From Rossellomorea vietnamensis (GTDB taxonomy: Bacteria > Bacillota > Bacilli > Bacillales > Bacillaceae_B): DNA of 64,000 bases. Under the pieces are notes generated by a model. The model had not been told where the DNA came from and ran no database searches. It saw only the letters and a list, made by a program, of their open reading frames with translations. The stretch spans positions 1-64,000 of the forward strand of contig NZ_VTEI01000017.1 of assembly GCF_008180415.1 (NCBI RefSeq). Reading direction: 5' to 3'. The position numbers and the translations under genes were made by a program. Each line of letters begins with the position of its first letter. Within the stretch, counting starts at the first letter, position 1. This document shows positions 6,734 through 14,305 of the stretch, in pieces.

Positions 6734-7509
6734 ATGGATATAGGATTTATTATCGTTATATTTCTAATAGGTTTCATAGGTTCATATATTTCAGGAATGC
6801 TCGGGATAGGCGGGTCAATTATCAAATACCCCATGTTATTATACATCCCGCCTTTATTTGGGCTGGCAGCATTCAGTGCCCATGAGGTATCCGGCATCAG
6901 TGCCGTACAGGTTTTTTTCGCCACGATCGGCGGTGTTTGGGCTTATGTAAAGGCGGATATCTTAACAAAACTTTGATAGTTTATATGGGCGGTGCGATTT
7001 TAATCGGAAGCTTCGTCGGCGGGTATGGTTCCAAACTGATGTCAGAAGGCGGAATCAATTTAGTGTATGGAGTGTTAGCTCTCATCGCAGCAGTTATGAT
7101 GTTCATCCCCAAAAAAGGAATTGATGACATTCCTCTGGACAAAGTGAAGTTCAATAAGTGGCTGGCAGCTTCGTTGGCTTTGATTGTTGGTGTGGGAGCA
7201 GGAATTGTCGGTGCTGCCGGAGCTTTCCTGCTTGTGCCGATCATGCTGGTCGTACTGAAAATCCCTACACGAATGACGATTGCCTCTTCGCTTGCCATAA
7301 CCTTTATTTCTTCTATCGGAGCAACAGTCGGTAAAATTACCACGGGGCAGGTGGACTATCTTCCCGCATTGGTTATGGTTGCTGCAAGCTTGATAGCCTC
7401 ACCGCTCGGCGCAATGGCTGGCAAGAAGCTAAATACCAAGATTCTTCAATATATACTGGCATTCCTGATCTTGGGAACTGCCATTAAAATTTGGATGGAT
7501 ATACTATAA
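6734..7509 (+). pseudogene. yrkJ: TauE/SafE-family sulfite/sulfur permease (yrkJ), one frameshift
   Basis: Two overlapping frames together encode a complete permease of about 258 residues, the size of B. subtilis YrkJ. The first frame (6734-6976) gives GFIGSYISGMLGIGGSIIKY and reaches GVWAYVK; the second frame resumes as KGGYLNKTLIVYMGG and continues to 7509, with the second repeat GVGAGIVGAAGAFLLVP. The break is near 6945-6952 and is explained by a single missing base. Eight hydrophobic segments are visible across the two parts. TauE/SafE proteins export sulfite or related sulfur compounds. The frame change is seen; whether it is a real mutation or a sequencing error is not decidable here. 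Confidence 0.8.
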
Positions 7510-7543
7510 TAGTTTGATTTTGCTGTTATAGCTGCCCTTAAAA

Positions 7544-7584
7544 GGGTAAAATCATACTATCTAGGGATTTTAGCCTTTTTTTAG
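7544..7584 (+). terminator. Terminator after yrkJ
   Basis: GGGTAAAATC and GATTTTAGCC form a ten-base stem with one mismatch, followed by TTTTTTT. It closes the sulfur operon before the UGA-containing HesB-like gene. Confidence 0.75.
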
Positions 7585-7640
7585 AGGATTGAGAAAGCAT
7601 ATCCTCAACTATAAAAGCTTGTTGTAAAGGAGGCATATCA

Positions 7641-7928
7641 ATGGTTAAAGTGACTCAATCAGCAATAGATGTTATTCGTTCTCAAGTAAAAGACGTCATC
7701 GAGCAAGGCAAAAAACCGTTCATCCGTCTTGAAATGGGCATTGGCTGAGGAGGCCCTAAGCTGCGTCTGACTCTGGATGAGTCAGCTTTAGAAAAAGATG
7801 AAGTAACAGAAATAGAAGGAATTCAATTCCTTGTTAATGAAAAAGACAAAGTTTATTTTGATGAAGCAAAAATTGATTATGTAAAAACTTTGCTTGGAGG
7901 CGGGGAATTTAAGGTTTTAAGAGTCTAA
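7641..7928 (+). CDS. HesB/IscA-like protein with an in-frame TGA at the conserved cysteine (candidate selenoprotein)
   Basis: One frame from ATG 7641 (SD AAAGGAGG) to TAA 7926-7928 encodes 95 residues with a single TGA at 7746-7748, codon 36. Residues before it end EMGIG and residues after it begin GGPKLRLTLDESALEKDE, then IEGIQFLVN and IDYVKTLLGGG: a collinear HesB/IscA-like domain whose usual GxGCGGP motif has TGA in place of the cysteine codon. Nothing else is broken. A hairpin follows immediately (separate entry). HesB-like selenoproteins are known from other prokaryotes, notably methanogens. The frame, TGA and hairpin are seen; selenocysteine insertion is inferred and needs selA, selB, selC and selD elsewhere in the genome. 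The alternative is a nonsense mutation in a Cys codon. Confidence 0.75.
7767..7785 (+). promoter_or_regulatory. Candidate bacterial SECIS hairpin 1
   Basis: CUGACUC (7767-7773) pairs perfectly with GAGUCAG (7779-7785), leaving loop UGGAU. The loop starts 26 nt after the UGA and has G at its second position, which meets the published general bacterial SECIS pattern (stem 4-16 bp, G in the first two loop bases, loop 16-37 nt after UGA). It lies inside the HesB-like reading frame, as bacterial SECIS elements must. Confidence 0.65.
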
Positions 7929-7964
7929 TAAGAGGCCTGGTCCTGGTCAAAGAGGAGCGTTTAT

Positions 7965-8030
7965 ATGTCCAAACAGCAAAAATGCAAGCAAGGTTCGGTT
8001 CCTGAAGCAGCAAAGTGGAGAATCAAATGA
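7965..8030 (+). CDS. Short ORF (21 aa) overlapping the UGA-containing membrane peptide
   Basis: ATG 7965 is preceded by AGAGGAG (7951-7957) at a good distance and encodes MSKQQKCKQGSVPEAAKWRI plus Lys, then TGA. The stop overlaps the next ATG as ATGA (8027-8030). The peptide is basic with one cysteine. Either it is a tiny translated leader coupled to the next ORF, or a one-base loss has split an original protein of about 51 residues combining both. No family was recognised. Confidence 0.45.
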   Translation: MSKQQKCKQGSVPEAAKWRIK

Positions 8031-8119
8031 AGTATAAGAGGTTCAATCCTTCCATCTGACCTGGTGTTCTCCTCTGGCTCCTGGCAGGAGTCATCTTAAT
8101 GGTGAATAAGATATTTTAA
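8027..8119 (+). CDS. 30-residue membrane peptide with in-frame TGA (candidate small selenoprotein)
   Basis: From ATG 8027 the frame reads MKYKRFNPSI, TGA (8057-8059, codon 11), then PGVLLWLLAGVILMVNKIF and TAA. A basic N-terminus, a UGA-Pro-Gly turn and one membrane helix make a plausible small membrane protein only if the TGA is read. A hairpin of SECIS form follows the TGA (separate entry). It lies 98 bp after the HesB-like gene, with no terminator seen between, so both TGA genes may share a transcript. There is no independent SD, consistent with coupling to the 21-residue ORF that ends in the same ATGA. No known family was recognised. Confidence 0.55.
8075..8093 (+). promoter_or_regulatory. 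Candidate bacterial SECIS hairpin 2
   Basis: UGGCUCCU and AGGAGUCA form an 8-bp stem (one G-U pair) closing loop GGC. The loop begins 24 nt after the UGA and starts with GG, close to the GG at +23/+24 in the E. coli fdhF SECIS loop. Stem length, loop G and distance all fit the bacterial SECIS pattern. Confidence 0.6.
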
Positions 8120-8121
8120 TA

Positions 8122-8293
8122 AGGCTTTTATCGTAAACTTTGTTGCTATTCGATACTAAGTCCAAAAAAACAACAATATTAAGAGGGGGAAGAATGGTGT
8201 CACCGAAAAGAAAAGAGCTGCTCTCCCTCCATCAGAAATAAAACTCTTACTATCCGGGGATATCCGAAAGCAACAATATATGCGAAAACAACC
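8122..8293 (+). repeat. MITE-like repeat, copy 1
   Basis: One of a dispersed family with left end GGCTxTTxTCGTAAACTTTG-TTGCTATT and right end CGAAAGCAACAATRTATGCG-AAAACA, which are imperfect inverted repeats of each other. The middle contains GAAAAGAAAAGAGCTGCTCTC and TCCGGGGATATCC. No coding capacity. It begins 3 bp after the stop of the small UGA peptide. Confidence 0.75.
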
Positions 8294-8303
8294 TATAAAA
8301 GGG

Positions 8304-8528
8304 CCCTGCTCAATCGAGTATGGGACCTTTTGTTTCTCATTTTTCTTTAATGTTTTTTAGGCTCTCTTTTTTTATAATCCATCTAACTAAGCTTTTTGAA
8401 AGAACCGGCTTAGCAGAATATAAAGCCGTTATCTTACGAAGTTAATATAAAATAGTATCTAAGTTTACGAAAAGAGCCCTATAAAAAGGAGAGTTTACAT
8501 CCGTTACGATTACGAAGGAAAGCGGAAG
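8304..8528. other. Gene-free stretch with a half MITE-like remnant
   Basis: A decayed inverted copy of the MITE-like family is visible by its end TAAGTTTACGAAAAGAGCC (about 8462-8480). The rest is AT-rich with no supported gene. Confidence 0.5.
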
Positions 8529-8757
8529 ATGAACAAATGGAATGAAAGATTCAAGCAGGAAAAATACGTCTATGGAACTGAACTACATGAATTCTTGAAA
8601 ACTTCATTTTAAAAATATCTTTATCTGGAGATGTTTTGGCGATCACAGATCGTGAAGGCAGGAATGCTAAATGTAACTCCATGGGAATACGCCGCCTAAG
8701 GGCTTAAAATACAAGAGCTGGCCGCCATGAGAAAAGGAAAGGTTTGTATATAGCCAA
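8529..8757 (+). pseudogene. Fragment of a class I SAM-dependent methyltransferase
   Basis: ATG 8529 (SD GGAAAG) opens MNKWNERFKQEKYVYGTELH, the typical start of TehB-like/tellurite-resistance-type methyltransferases. After a stop the homology continues in other frames: LSGDVLAITDREGRN (the glycine-rich SAM-binding region), then VTPWEYAA, a TAA stop, and GLKIQELAAMRKG. At least two frame changes and one stop interrupt it and the C-terminal half is missing. It is a decayed remnant. Confidence 0.65.
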
Positions 8758-8811
8758 TTTATAGGGGGAAAGAAGTAAGGTGAACAATCCATTCTTTAAG
8801 GGGGTATACTC

Positions 8812-9198
8812 ATGAAGAAACGAGAATATTCCGATGAGGATTCTCAAAGTACCATTGACTCAAAATATATCCAGCAGCACTTGGCGAGTGAAAGGACCTT
8901 TCTTGCCTGGATTCGTACTGCAATTGCCATCATCGGGGTCGGGTTCCTAGTAACCAACCTCCATTTTACAATGGCAGACAAACTATCTCCCTTGAGCGAT
9001 TTGCTTGCGAATATCATTGGCTTATCATCTGTCGGACTCGGTATCCTGACCATCATCATGGCACTCTTTGCCTACATTAAAAAAATTGATGCCATAAATA
9101 ATCAATCCTTCCGCACATCAAGAGCCACCATTATTGCCCTGGCTGTTTTTGTGATTGTCATCGCTATCATATTCGGCACCTATTTTCTTATTGTTTAA
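8812..9198 (+). CDS. DUF202 family membrane protein (YidH-like)
   Basis: A 128-residue protein with the DUF202 signature HLASERTFLAWIRTAIAII (residues 23-41) and three membrane helices (about 32-50, 62-85 and 103-126). DUF202 proteins are small inner-membrane proteins of unknown function. SD AAGGGGG precedes ATG 8812. It stands alone between a decayed methyltransferase and a LysM gene. Confidence 0.85.
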   Translation: MKKREYSDEDSQSTIDSKYIQQHLASERTFLAWIRTAIAIIGVGFLVTNLHFTMADKLSPLSDLLANIIGLSSVGLGILTIIMALFAYIKKIDAINNQSFRTSRATIIALAVFVIVIAIIFGTYFLIV

Positions 9199-9313
9199 TC
9201 CTTCAAAACGGGCTCATTCTGTTGTAACTTGCTGACCTTCCCTTCGTCTAATAAGGTGTAAAAGGAGATTTACAGCAAATTACATCAAGAGAGAACATTA
9301 TGGGGGTTAAATC

Positions 9314-10228
9314 ATGAAGAAAACATTTATCAAGTCGGCAGCCATCGCATTGGCACTATCAGCTTTCAGCCTTACACATGCACAAGCTGAACATTTTCAT
9401 CTTATTAAGAAAGGAGATACTCTTTGGAGTCTCTCCCAAAAATATGGGATGACTGTGAAGCAACTGAGGGAGAGTAATGATCTCACTTCCAACATCATCT
9501 ATGCAGGTGAACAACTACAAATCCAGAAGATCATCAAGGTTAAAAAAGGCGATACATTATGGAGCATTGCAAAAAAACACGGTACTACCGTTCACCAATT
9601 AAAATATGTGAACGGACTGAAATCAGATACGATTTTCAGTGGTCAAAAACTTAAAATTCCCAATTTCGTCATTATCCGGAGCGGAGATACTTTATGGAGC
9701 ATCAGTCAAGAATATGGGATTTCTATAGATGAACTGAAAAGAAATAATGGTTTAAAAAATAACCTGATCTTTGCAGGACAGGTCCTAAAGGTCAGTCAGA
9801 TGCACACTATGCCAGCCGGATACGATGCTGAAAAAATCCGCCTGCATGTTCCTTTGAATTCCGGTTATACTTTTACATCTGAGGAACCAAGAACTTATAT
9901 TCTTCAATCTAAAACTAAGGAAAATTACTTTGCAAGGGTGGAAGTGCTTGATTCTCAAACGGACATAAAGAATGTGCGAATGAATGCAGGAGAGCAGCTT
10001 GCAGCACTGGGTTCTGTGACAGAATTAAGGACTCAGAATCCTCTTCCGTTTTATGAAAAGGCACATTTTTTTCTCAGTGCTCAGAATACAAAAGTTCAAA
10101 CGGCCATTGGGGTAAAAAGCGTTGATGGCAAAATTTTAAAATTCACTATCCATTATCCTAATGAAGAAGAATCAGAAGCTGTATACCCGGCTATGCTCAA
10201 GATTCTTCAAGAAATTACAATTAATTAA
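9314..10228 (+). CDS. Secreted protein with three LysM domains
   Basis: A 304-residue protein with an Sec signal peptide (KKTFIKSAAIALALSAFSLT, cleavage near AQA-E) and three LysM repeats (about residues 27-72, 74-118 and 119-164), each with KKGDTLWS/RSGDTLWS and an N-rich end (SNDLTSN, VNGLKSD, NNGLKNN). LysM binds peptidoglycan N-acetylglucosamine, so the protein is held in the wall or coat. The C-terminal ~135 residues match no family I recognise and lack an obvious hydrolase motif. SD GGGGG precedes ATG 9314. Confidence 0.85.
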   Translation: MKKTFIKSAAIALALSAFSLTHAQAEHFHLIKKGDTLWSLSQKYGMTVKQLRESNDLTSNIIYAGEQLQIQKIIKVKKGDTLWSIAKKHGTTVHQLKYVNGLKSDTIFSGQKLKIPNFVIIRSGDTLWSISQEYGISIDELKRNNGLKNNLIFAGQVLKVSQMHTMPAGYDAEKIRLHVPLNSGYTFTSEEPRTYILQSKTKENYFARVEVLDSQTDIKNVRMNAGEQLAALGSVTELRTQNPLPFYEKAHFFLSAQNTKVQTAIGVKSVDGKILKFTIHYPNEEESEAVYPAMLKILQEITIN

Positions 10229-10265
10229 AGAGAGAGCTCCCAGTCCAATTTGGGAGCTTTTTTCA
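10229..10265 (+). terminator. Terminator after the LysM gene
   Basis: AGCTCCCAGTCCAATTTGGGAGCT followed by TTTTT is a clear stem and U-tract. Confidence 0.85.
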
Positions 10266-10311
10266 TACTTTTCTTTTTTATAAAGATAATAACGGAAAAG
10301 GAGGAATCTCA

Positions 10312-11010
10312 ATGAATGTTTTCGAGCTGTTTTTAAGGGTGGTAATTGCTTTTATCGCTTTGTTCATCATGGCCCGGCTCTCCGGAAGAAAAGAAATCAG
10401 CCAAATGACTTTCTTCAATTTCATTTCGGCAGTCGCTGTGGGGAACATCGGAGGGACGATCGTTGTTTCTGCTGAATTAAGTATACGCAATGGACTCCTT
10501 GCGCTTGCAGGCTGGCTTGTTTTGACGGTTGGATTCTCTTACATAGACATAAAGTCTAAAGCTGCAAGGAAAATCCTTGAGGGAGAGCCTATCATTGTAG
10601 TGAAACAGGGGAAGATAATGGAGCAGAGCTTGAAAAAGACCCAATTAGATGTTGATGGCTTAATGGCCTTGCTGCGTGAAAAACAGGTATTTTCCATGAA
10701 GGACGTTGACTATGCGATATTCGAAACAAACGGAAAGTTATCTGTTCTCAAGAATCAGGCACAGCAAACCGTCACCAAACATGACATGAATGTTCCTTTA
10801 ACAAGTGGAAGATTTCCTCAATCCACTGAAGTCATAGCAGATGGAGAAGTGATTGAAAATAATTTGAAAAGACTCAACCTTCAAGAAGAGTGGCTGATAT
10901 CACAACTTCAGCAAAAAGGAATACAGTCTATATCAGAAGTCTTTTATGCAGAAGTCCAGAAAGACGGGTCACTTTACATTGATAAGAAGAAAGACAATAT
11001 GACCCATTAG
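10312..11010 (+). CDS. DUF421/YetF-family membrane protein
   Basis: A 232-residue protein with three N-terminal membrane helices (to about residue 80), the motif FIMARLSGRKEISQMTFFNF, then a soluble part with PIIVVKQGKIMEQSLKKTQL and LREKQVFSMKDVDYAIFETN, diagnostic of the YetF/YkjA/DUF421 group common in several copies in Bacillus. Some YetF-like proteins are linked to spore phospholipid metabolism; the role here is unknown. SD GGAGG precedes ATG 10312. Confidence 0.88.
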   Translation: MNVFELFLRVVIAFIALFIMARLSGRKEISQMTFFNFISAVAVGNIGGTIVVSAELSIRNGLLALAGWLVLTVGFSYIDIKSKAARKILEGEPIIVVKQGKIMEQSLKKTQLDVDGLMALLREKQVFSMKDVDYAIFETNGKLSVLKNQAQQTVTKHDMNVPLTSGRFPQSTEVIADGEVIENNLKRLNLQEEWLISQLQQKGIQSISEVFYAEVQKDGSLYIDKKKDNMTH

Positions 11011-11044
11011 CAAGAATCGTTTACCCCTTTAAAGCTTTAAGAGG

Positions 11045-11082
11045 ATCAACCCCTTTTAGCGATTAAAGGGGTATATTCATTC
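11045..11082 (+). terminator. Hairpin after the DUF421 gene
   Basis: CCCCTTTTAGCGATTAAAGGGG forms a stem followed by TATATTCATTCTT; the U-tract is weak. Confidence 0.5.
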
Positions 11083-11195
11083 TTACAAATAGTAGAGTGA
11101 TCAGGCAGATGGCAAGCAGGAATTTACAAATTGAATTATACTAATGAAATACTTAGATTGTTATTTTAGAAAAATATTGATTTGGAGTTTTGAAA

Positions 11196-12098
11196 ATGAG
11201 CTTTATATTAATCGTAGTGCCTGTCTTTATCATTCTATCTGTCGGTTTTATTGGTCAAAAGCTGCTCAAATTGGATATTAAGTCCCTCTCAACAGCAGCT
11301 TTGTATTTGATGCTGCCGTTCCTTGCTTTACAAACTTTTTATGAAAATGAACTGAATATGAATTACCTTTATATCTTACTGTTTTGTCTCCTTCTGTTGT
11401 TCGGCTTAATCCTTGTCTCTTTTATAGCAGGAAGGATGACCAATAGGCCGCACAGTAAAACATCTGCTTTTGTATTAGCGGGTGCTTTCATGAACAGCGG
11501 AAATTACGGAGTGCCAGTCATTCTATTTGCCTTTGGTGAAACGGGGTTTCAGTATGCGGTCATTATGATGGTCATTCAATCTTTACTGATGAATACCGTT
11601 GGTTTGTATTTTGCAGCAAAAGGAAGTAAAAGCGGCGGGACGTTGAAGGCATCATTAATTAAAATATTGAAAATGCCGGTCCTTTATGGCTCTATTTCAG
11701 GCATTCTGCTGCAAATCGGATCTGTTTCCATTCCAGATTTCATTTATAACGGGATGGATCTAATAGCTTCGGCTGCCATTCCTACCATCATGCTTGTTCT
11801 GGGAATGCAGCTGGCAAGCATATCCAAGAAAAACGTTGAAATGAAAGAATTATCAGGAGTGATATTCATCAGATTGGTGATTTCCCCTGTTATCGCCTAT
11901 GCCATCACCGTGATGCTGTCCCTGGATACTCTGCTTGCCAGCGTACTTATTGTTCTAGCGGCAATGCCGACCGCTGCCAATACAACGATGTTTGCTGTCC
12001 AATTCGATACTGAACCTGATCTCGTTTCATTTAGTACTCTGGTCACAACGTCCATGAGTATTATAACCGTCCCTTTGATGGTCATGCTGTTGTCTTAG
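11196..12098 (+). CDS. AEC-family (auxin efflux carrier-like) transporter
   Basis: About 300 residues with ten hydrophobic segments and the AEC hallmarks FMNSGNYGVPVILFAFGE and AAMPTAANTTMFAVQFD. These carriers move malate, other organic acids or amino acids in bacteria; the substrate is not evident. ATG 11196 is chosen over TTG 11190 because TTTGGAG is at the right distance only from the ATG. It is a single gene. Confidence 0.85.
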   Translation: MSFILIVVPVFIILSVGFIGQKLLKLDIKSLSTAALYLMLPFLALQTFYENELNMNYLYILLFCLLLLFGLILVSFIAGRMTNRPHSKTSAFVLAGAFMNSGNYGVPVILFAFGETGFQYAVIMMVIQSLLMNTVGLYFAAKGSKSGGTLKASLIKILKMPVLYGSISGILLQIGSVSIPDFIYNGMDLIASAAIPTIMLVLGMQLASISKKNVEMKELSGVIFIRLVISPVIAYAITVMLSLDTLLASVLIVLAAMPTAANTTMFAVQFDTEPDLVSFSTLVTTSMSIITVPLMVMLLS

Positions 12099-12227
12099 GC
12101 TGTAAATATAAGAATAGGGTTTACCTTGATAAGACTTAATTATGTAAAAACATAAAATATATAGAATTTACTTATCCCTGATTTCGCCATATAGTAAGTT
12201 ATAGAAAGAAAAGAGGGGGAATTTCTA

Positions 12228-13436
12228 GTGAATCCTATTAAAAGTTATGTTAATCAATTTCACCCGATTATTTGGGTTCTTCTGACTGGTACGGTTTTAT
12301 CGAGAGCGGCCTTTTTCATGACCATGCCATTTCTGGCAATATACCTTTCCAGAAATATGGATATGCATCCTCTGCTGATAGGTTTGACCGTTGGTGCAAG
12401 CCCGCTTGTGGCTACGGCAGGGGGGTTTGTTGGCGGACATTTATCTGACAGATATGGCCGGAAACCAGTGTTATTGTTTTCTTTACTCTCGATGTCACTT
12501 GTGTTCTTTGGATTCAGTATGGCAGACCATCCGATTTGGTTCATCGTACTGAATGCATTGAATGGTTTGTCAAATTCTTTCTTTGAACCAACTTCTCAGG
12601 CATTAATGGCAGATCTCACTAAAAAGGAGGAGAGGATGAAAGCCTATTCTCTCCGCTATACCGCTATAAATATAGGAGCTGCTGCAGGTCCGCTGGCTGG
12701 TGCCTATTTAGCAAGTATATCGGCAGCGTCCACTTTTGTTCTAACCGGTACCATCTATCTGGTATATATGTTGGCGCTTATGGTTCTATTGAGAAAATTT
12801 AAAATGGAGGGTACAGGAGAAATCAAATCAAACGTTACCTTTCGTGATGCATTTTCAATAGTGAAACGGGATTCTGCTCTCCGATTTTTAATCCTCGCCA
12901 TTATATTAGTTAATATCGGCTACTCACAATTGCAATCCACTTTACCTCTGCATTTAGAAGCCCACCTGGAAGACGGAATTTACATTTTTTCCATCTTGCT
13001 ATCGATCAATGCTGTAATGGTCGTATTTCTGCAAATGCCTGTCAGTTCAATTGCAGAGAGATTCAAACCGATGCAAATGATGGTCACTGGCGCTCTCATT
13101 ATGAGTTTAGGATTAATGGGATTTGGTTTTGCTGATGGGTGGATGATGTGCATTGTTTCTGTCGCCTTTCTGACATTAGGGGAGATATTGATTTTTCCTG
13201 CGAACTCTGTTTTGATTGACAGACTGGCACCTGAACATTTAAGGGGAATTTATTTTGGTGCTGGACAGTTCAGAAAAATAGGAAACTTTGCCGGCCCTGT
13301 CTTGGGGGGATTTCTGTTCAATGAAGCGGGAGGACCTTTCATGCTGTGGCTCGTTGCAGGTATTGCTCTAACAAGCATTTTCTTTTTTTCTATCGGAAGC
13401 CGCTCCTTTTTAGAAGTGAAGGGACAAAGTGTGTAA
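12228..13436 (+). CDS. MFS transporter
   Basis: A 402-residue, 12-helix major facilitator. The loop 2-3 signature GGHLSDRYGRKPVL is intact and the second half repeats it weakly as SSIAERFKPMQM. It resembles multidrug/YttB-type exporters. The start is GTG 12228 with SD AAGAGGGGG. The substrate is unknown; no regulator is adjacent. Confidence 0.85.
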   Translation: MNPIKSYVNQFHPIIWVLLTGTVLSRAAFFMTMPFLAIYLSRNMDMHPLLIGLTVGASPLVATAGGFVGGHLSDRYGRKPVLLFSLLSMSLVFFGFSMADHPIWFIVLNALNGLSNSFFEPTSQALMADLTKKEERMKAYSLRYTAINIGAAAGPLAGAYLASISAASTFVLTGTIYLVYMLALMVLLRKFKMEGTGEIKSNVTFRDAFSIVKRDSALRFLILAIILVNIGYSQLQSTLPLHLEAHLEDGIYIFSILLSINAVMVVFLQMPVSSIAERFKPMQMMVTGALIMSLGLMGFGFADGWMMCIVSVAFLTLGEILIFPANSVLIDRLAPEHLRGIYFGAGQFRKIGNFAGPVLGGFLFNEAGGPFMLWLVAGIALTSIFFFSIGSRSFLEVKGQSV

Positions 13437-13539
13437 GCAACCTGAAGAAGAGGACTTAACGGCCGATGATAGTCGGCTGTTTAACAGGAGGAGATCGGCA
13501 CATAACATTGAAATAGGGATAGTTTCTCACAGCGCTTTA

Positions 13540-13588
13540 CCACGTTAAAGCACTAAGAGGGACTGTCTATTTTAATGCTTTAACGTGG
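13540..13588. repeat. Hairpin repeat with 13-bp arms
   Basis: CCACGTTAAAGCA (13540-13552) and TGCTTTAACGTGG (13576-13588) are exact inverted repeats around a GGGACTGTC core. Related sequences with a GGGACAGTCCC core lie at 16420-16445 and 46604-46644, so this is a small dispersed family. Confidence 0.7.
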
Positions 13589-13646
13589 AAAAGAACCGTT
13601 CGATTATAACAGTTCTTTATTTAGACGAAATCAAACTTCATAAATT

Positions 13647-14051
13647 TTATCTTATTTGCCATTTAACTGCTTCCACCCTGGTTCCTGAACCTGGAGCCGA
13701 TGTGAGTTCAAACTCATCCATGATTGTCTTCACTCCGGGAAGACCTGCACCAAGACTTCCAGATGTAGAATATCCTTTCTGCATGGCCTTTTCGACATCC
13801 GGTATTCCGCACCCCTGGTCTACTGAAATAATCCTGATCCCTTTTTTCCGATCCTGTTCTACTAATACAAATTCTATGTGGCCGCAGCCCGCATACCTGT
13901 AAATATTCCTTGAGAGTTCTGAAACGACTGTCAAAATTCTCGCTTGATTGGTTAAGCTGAACTGTAATTGTTGAGCAATCTCTCTACCTTTTTTCCGTGC
14001 TGCAACAATGTCGGCTTCATTCCTTATATAAATAACAAGCGTGTTATCCAT
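13647..14051 (-). CDS. RsbT-like serine kinase / anti-sigma ATPase
   Basis: A 134-residue GHKL ATPase of the RsbT type (RsbT is 133 aa). NEADIVAARKKGREIAQQL and SELSRNIYRYAGCGHIEF form the N-box, DQGCGIPD and GSLGAGLPGVKTIMDEFEL the ATP lid and G-box. RsbT phosphorylates STAS-domain proteins in the stressosome and activates RsbU. ATG 14051 is chosen because AAGGAGT is 9 bp upstream; the open frame extends further back without an SD site. No rsbR, rsbS or rsbU neighbours it, so it is an orphan whose partner proteins are elsewhere. Confidence 0.85.
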   Translation of the reverse strand: MDNTLVIYIRNEADIVAARKKGREIAQQLQFSLTNQARILTVVSELSRNIYRYAGCGHIEFVLVEQDRKKGIRIISVDQGCGIPDVEKAMQKGYSTSGSLGAGLPGVKTIMDEFELTSAPGSGTRVEAVKWQIR

Positions 14052-14130
14052 ACCTTGCGACTCCTTGAAGACCTGCAGAATACCTTTTAAAAGTAAGCAC
14101 AAAATTTTTCATAATCTCTTCACTCCATTA

Positions 14131-14300
14131 AGGTTTTTCTTTTTTGTTGCTATTTCAAACTAATTTCGAAAAAAACAATCATAATTCACCGGAATAACCT
14201 CCTACCTAGGAAAAGAAAAGAGCTGCTCTCTCAGCTTTGAGAGAAAATCTTTAGTTTACGGGGATATCCGAAAGCAACAATGTATGCGAATACAGCCTTT
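14131..14300 (+). repeat. MITE-like repeat, copy 2
   Basis: Contains TTGTTGCTATTTC, the internal AAAAGAAAAGAGCTGCTCTC, GGGGATATCC and the right end GAAAGCAACAATGTATGCG. The left end has lost part of the usual GGCTCTTTTCG. Confidence 0.7.
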
Positions 14301-14305
14301 TTTAA

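Noticed and set aside
8028..8030. A third selenocysteine TGA at the end of the 21-residue ORF
   Set aside because: Read-through in that frame gives an unconvincing Ser-rich tail and no suitable hairpin at the required distance; the ATGA overlap explains it better.
13585..13902. 105-residue forward frame opposite the RsbT-like gene
   Set aside because: Shadow of a motif-complete GHKL ATPase on the other strand.
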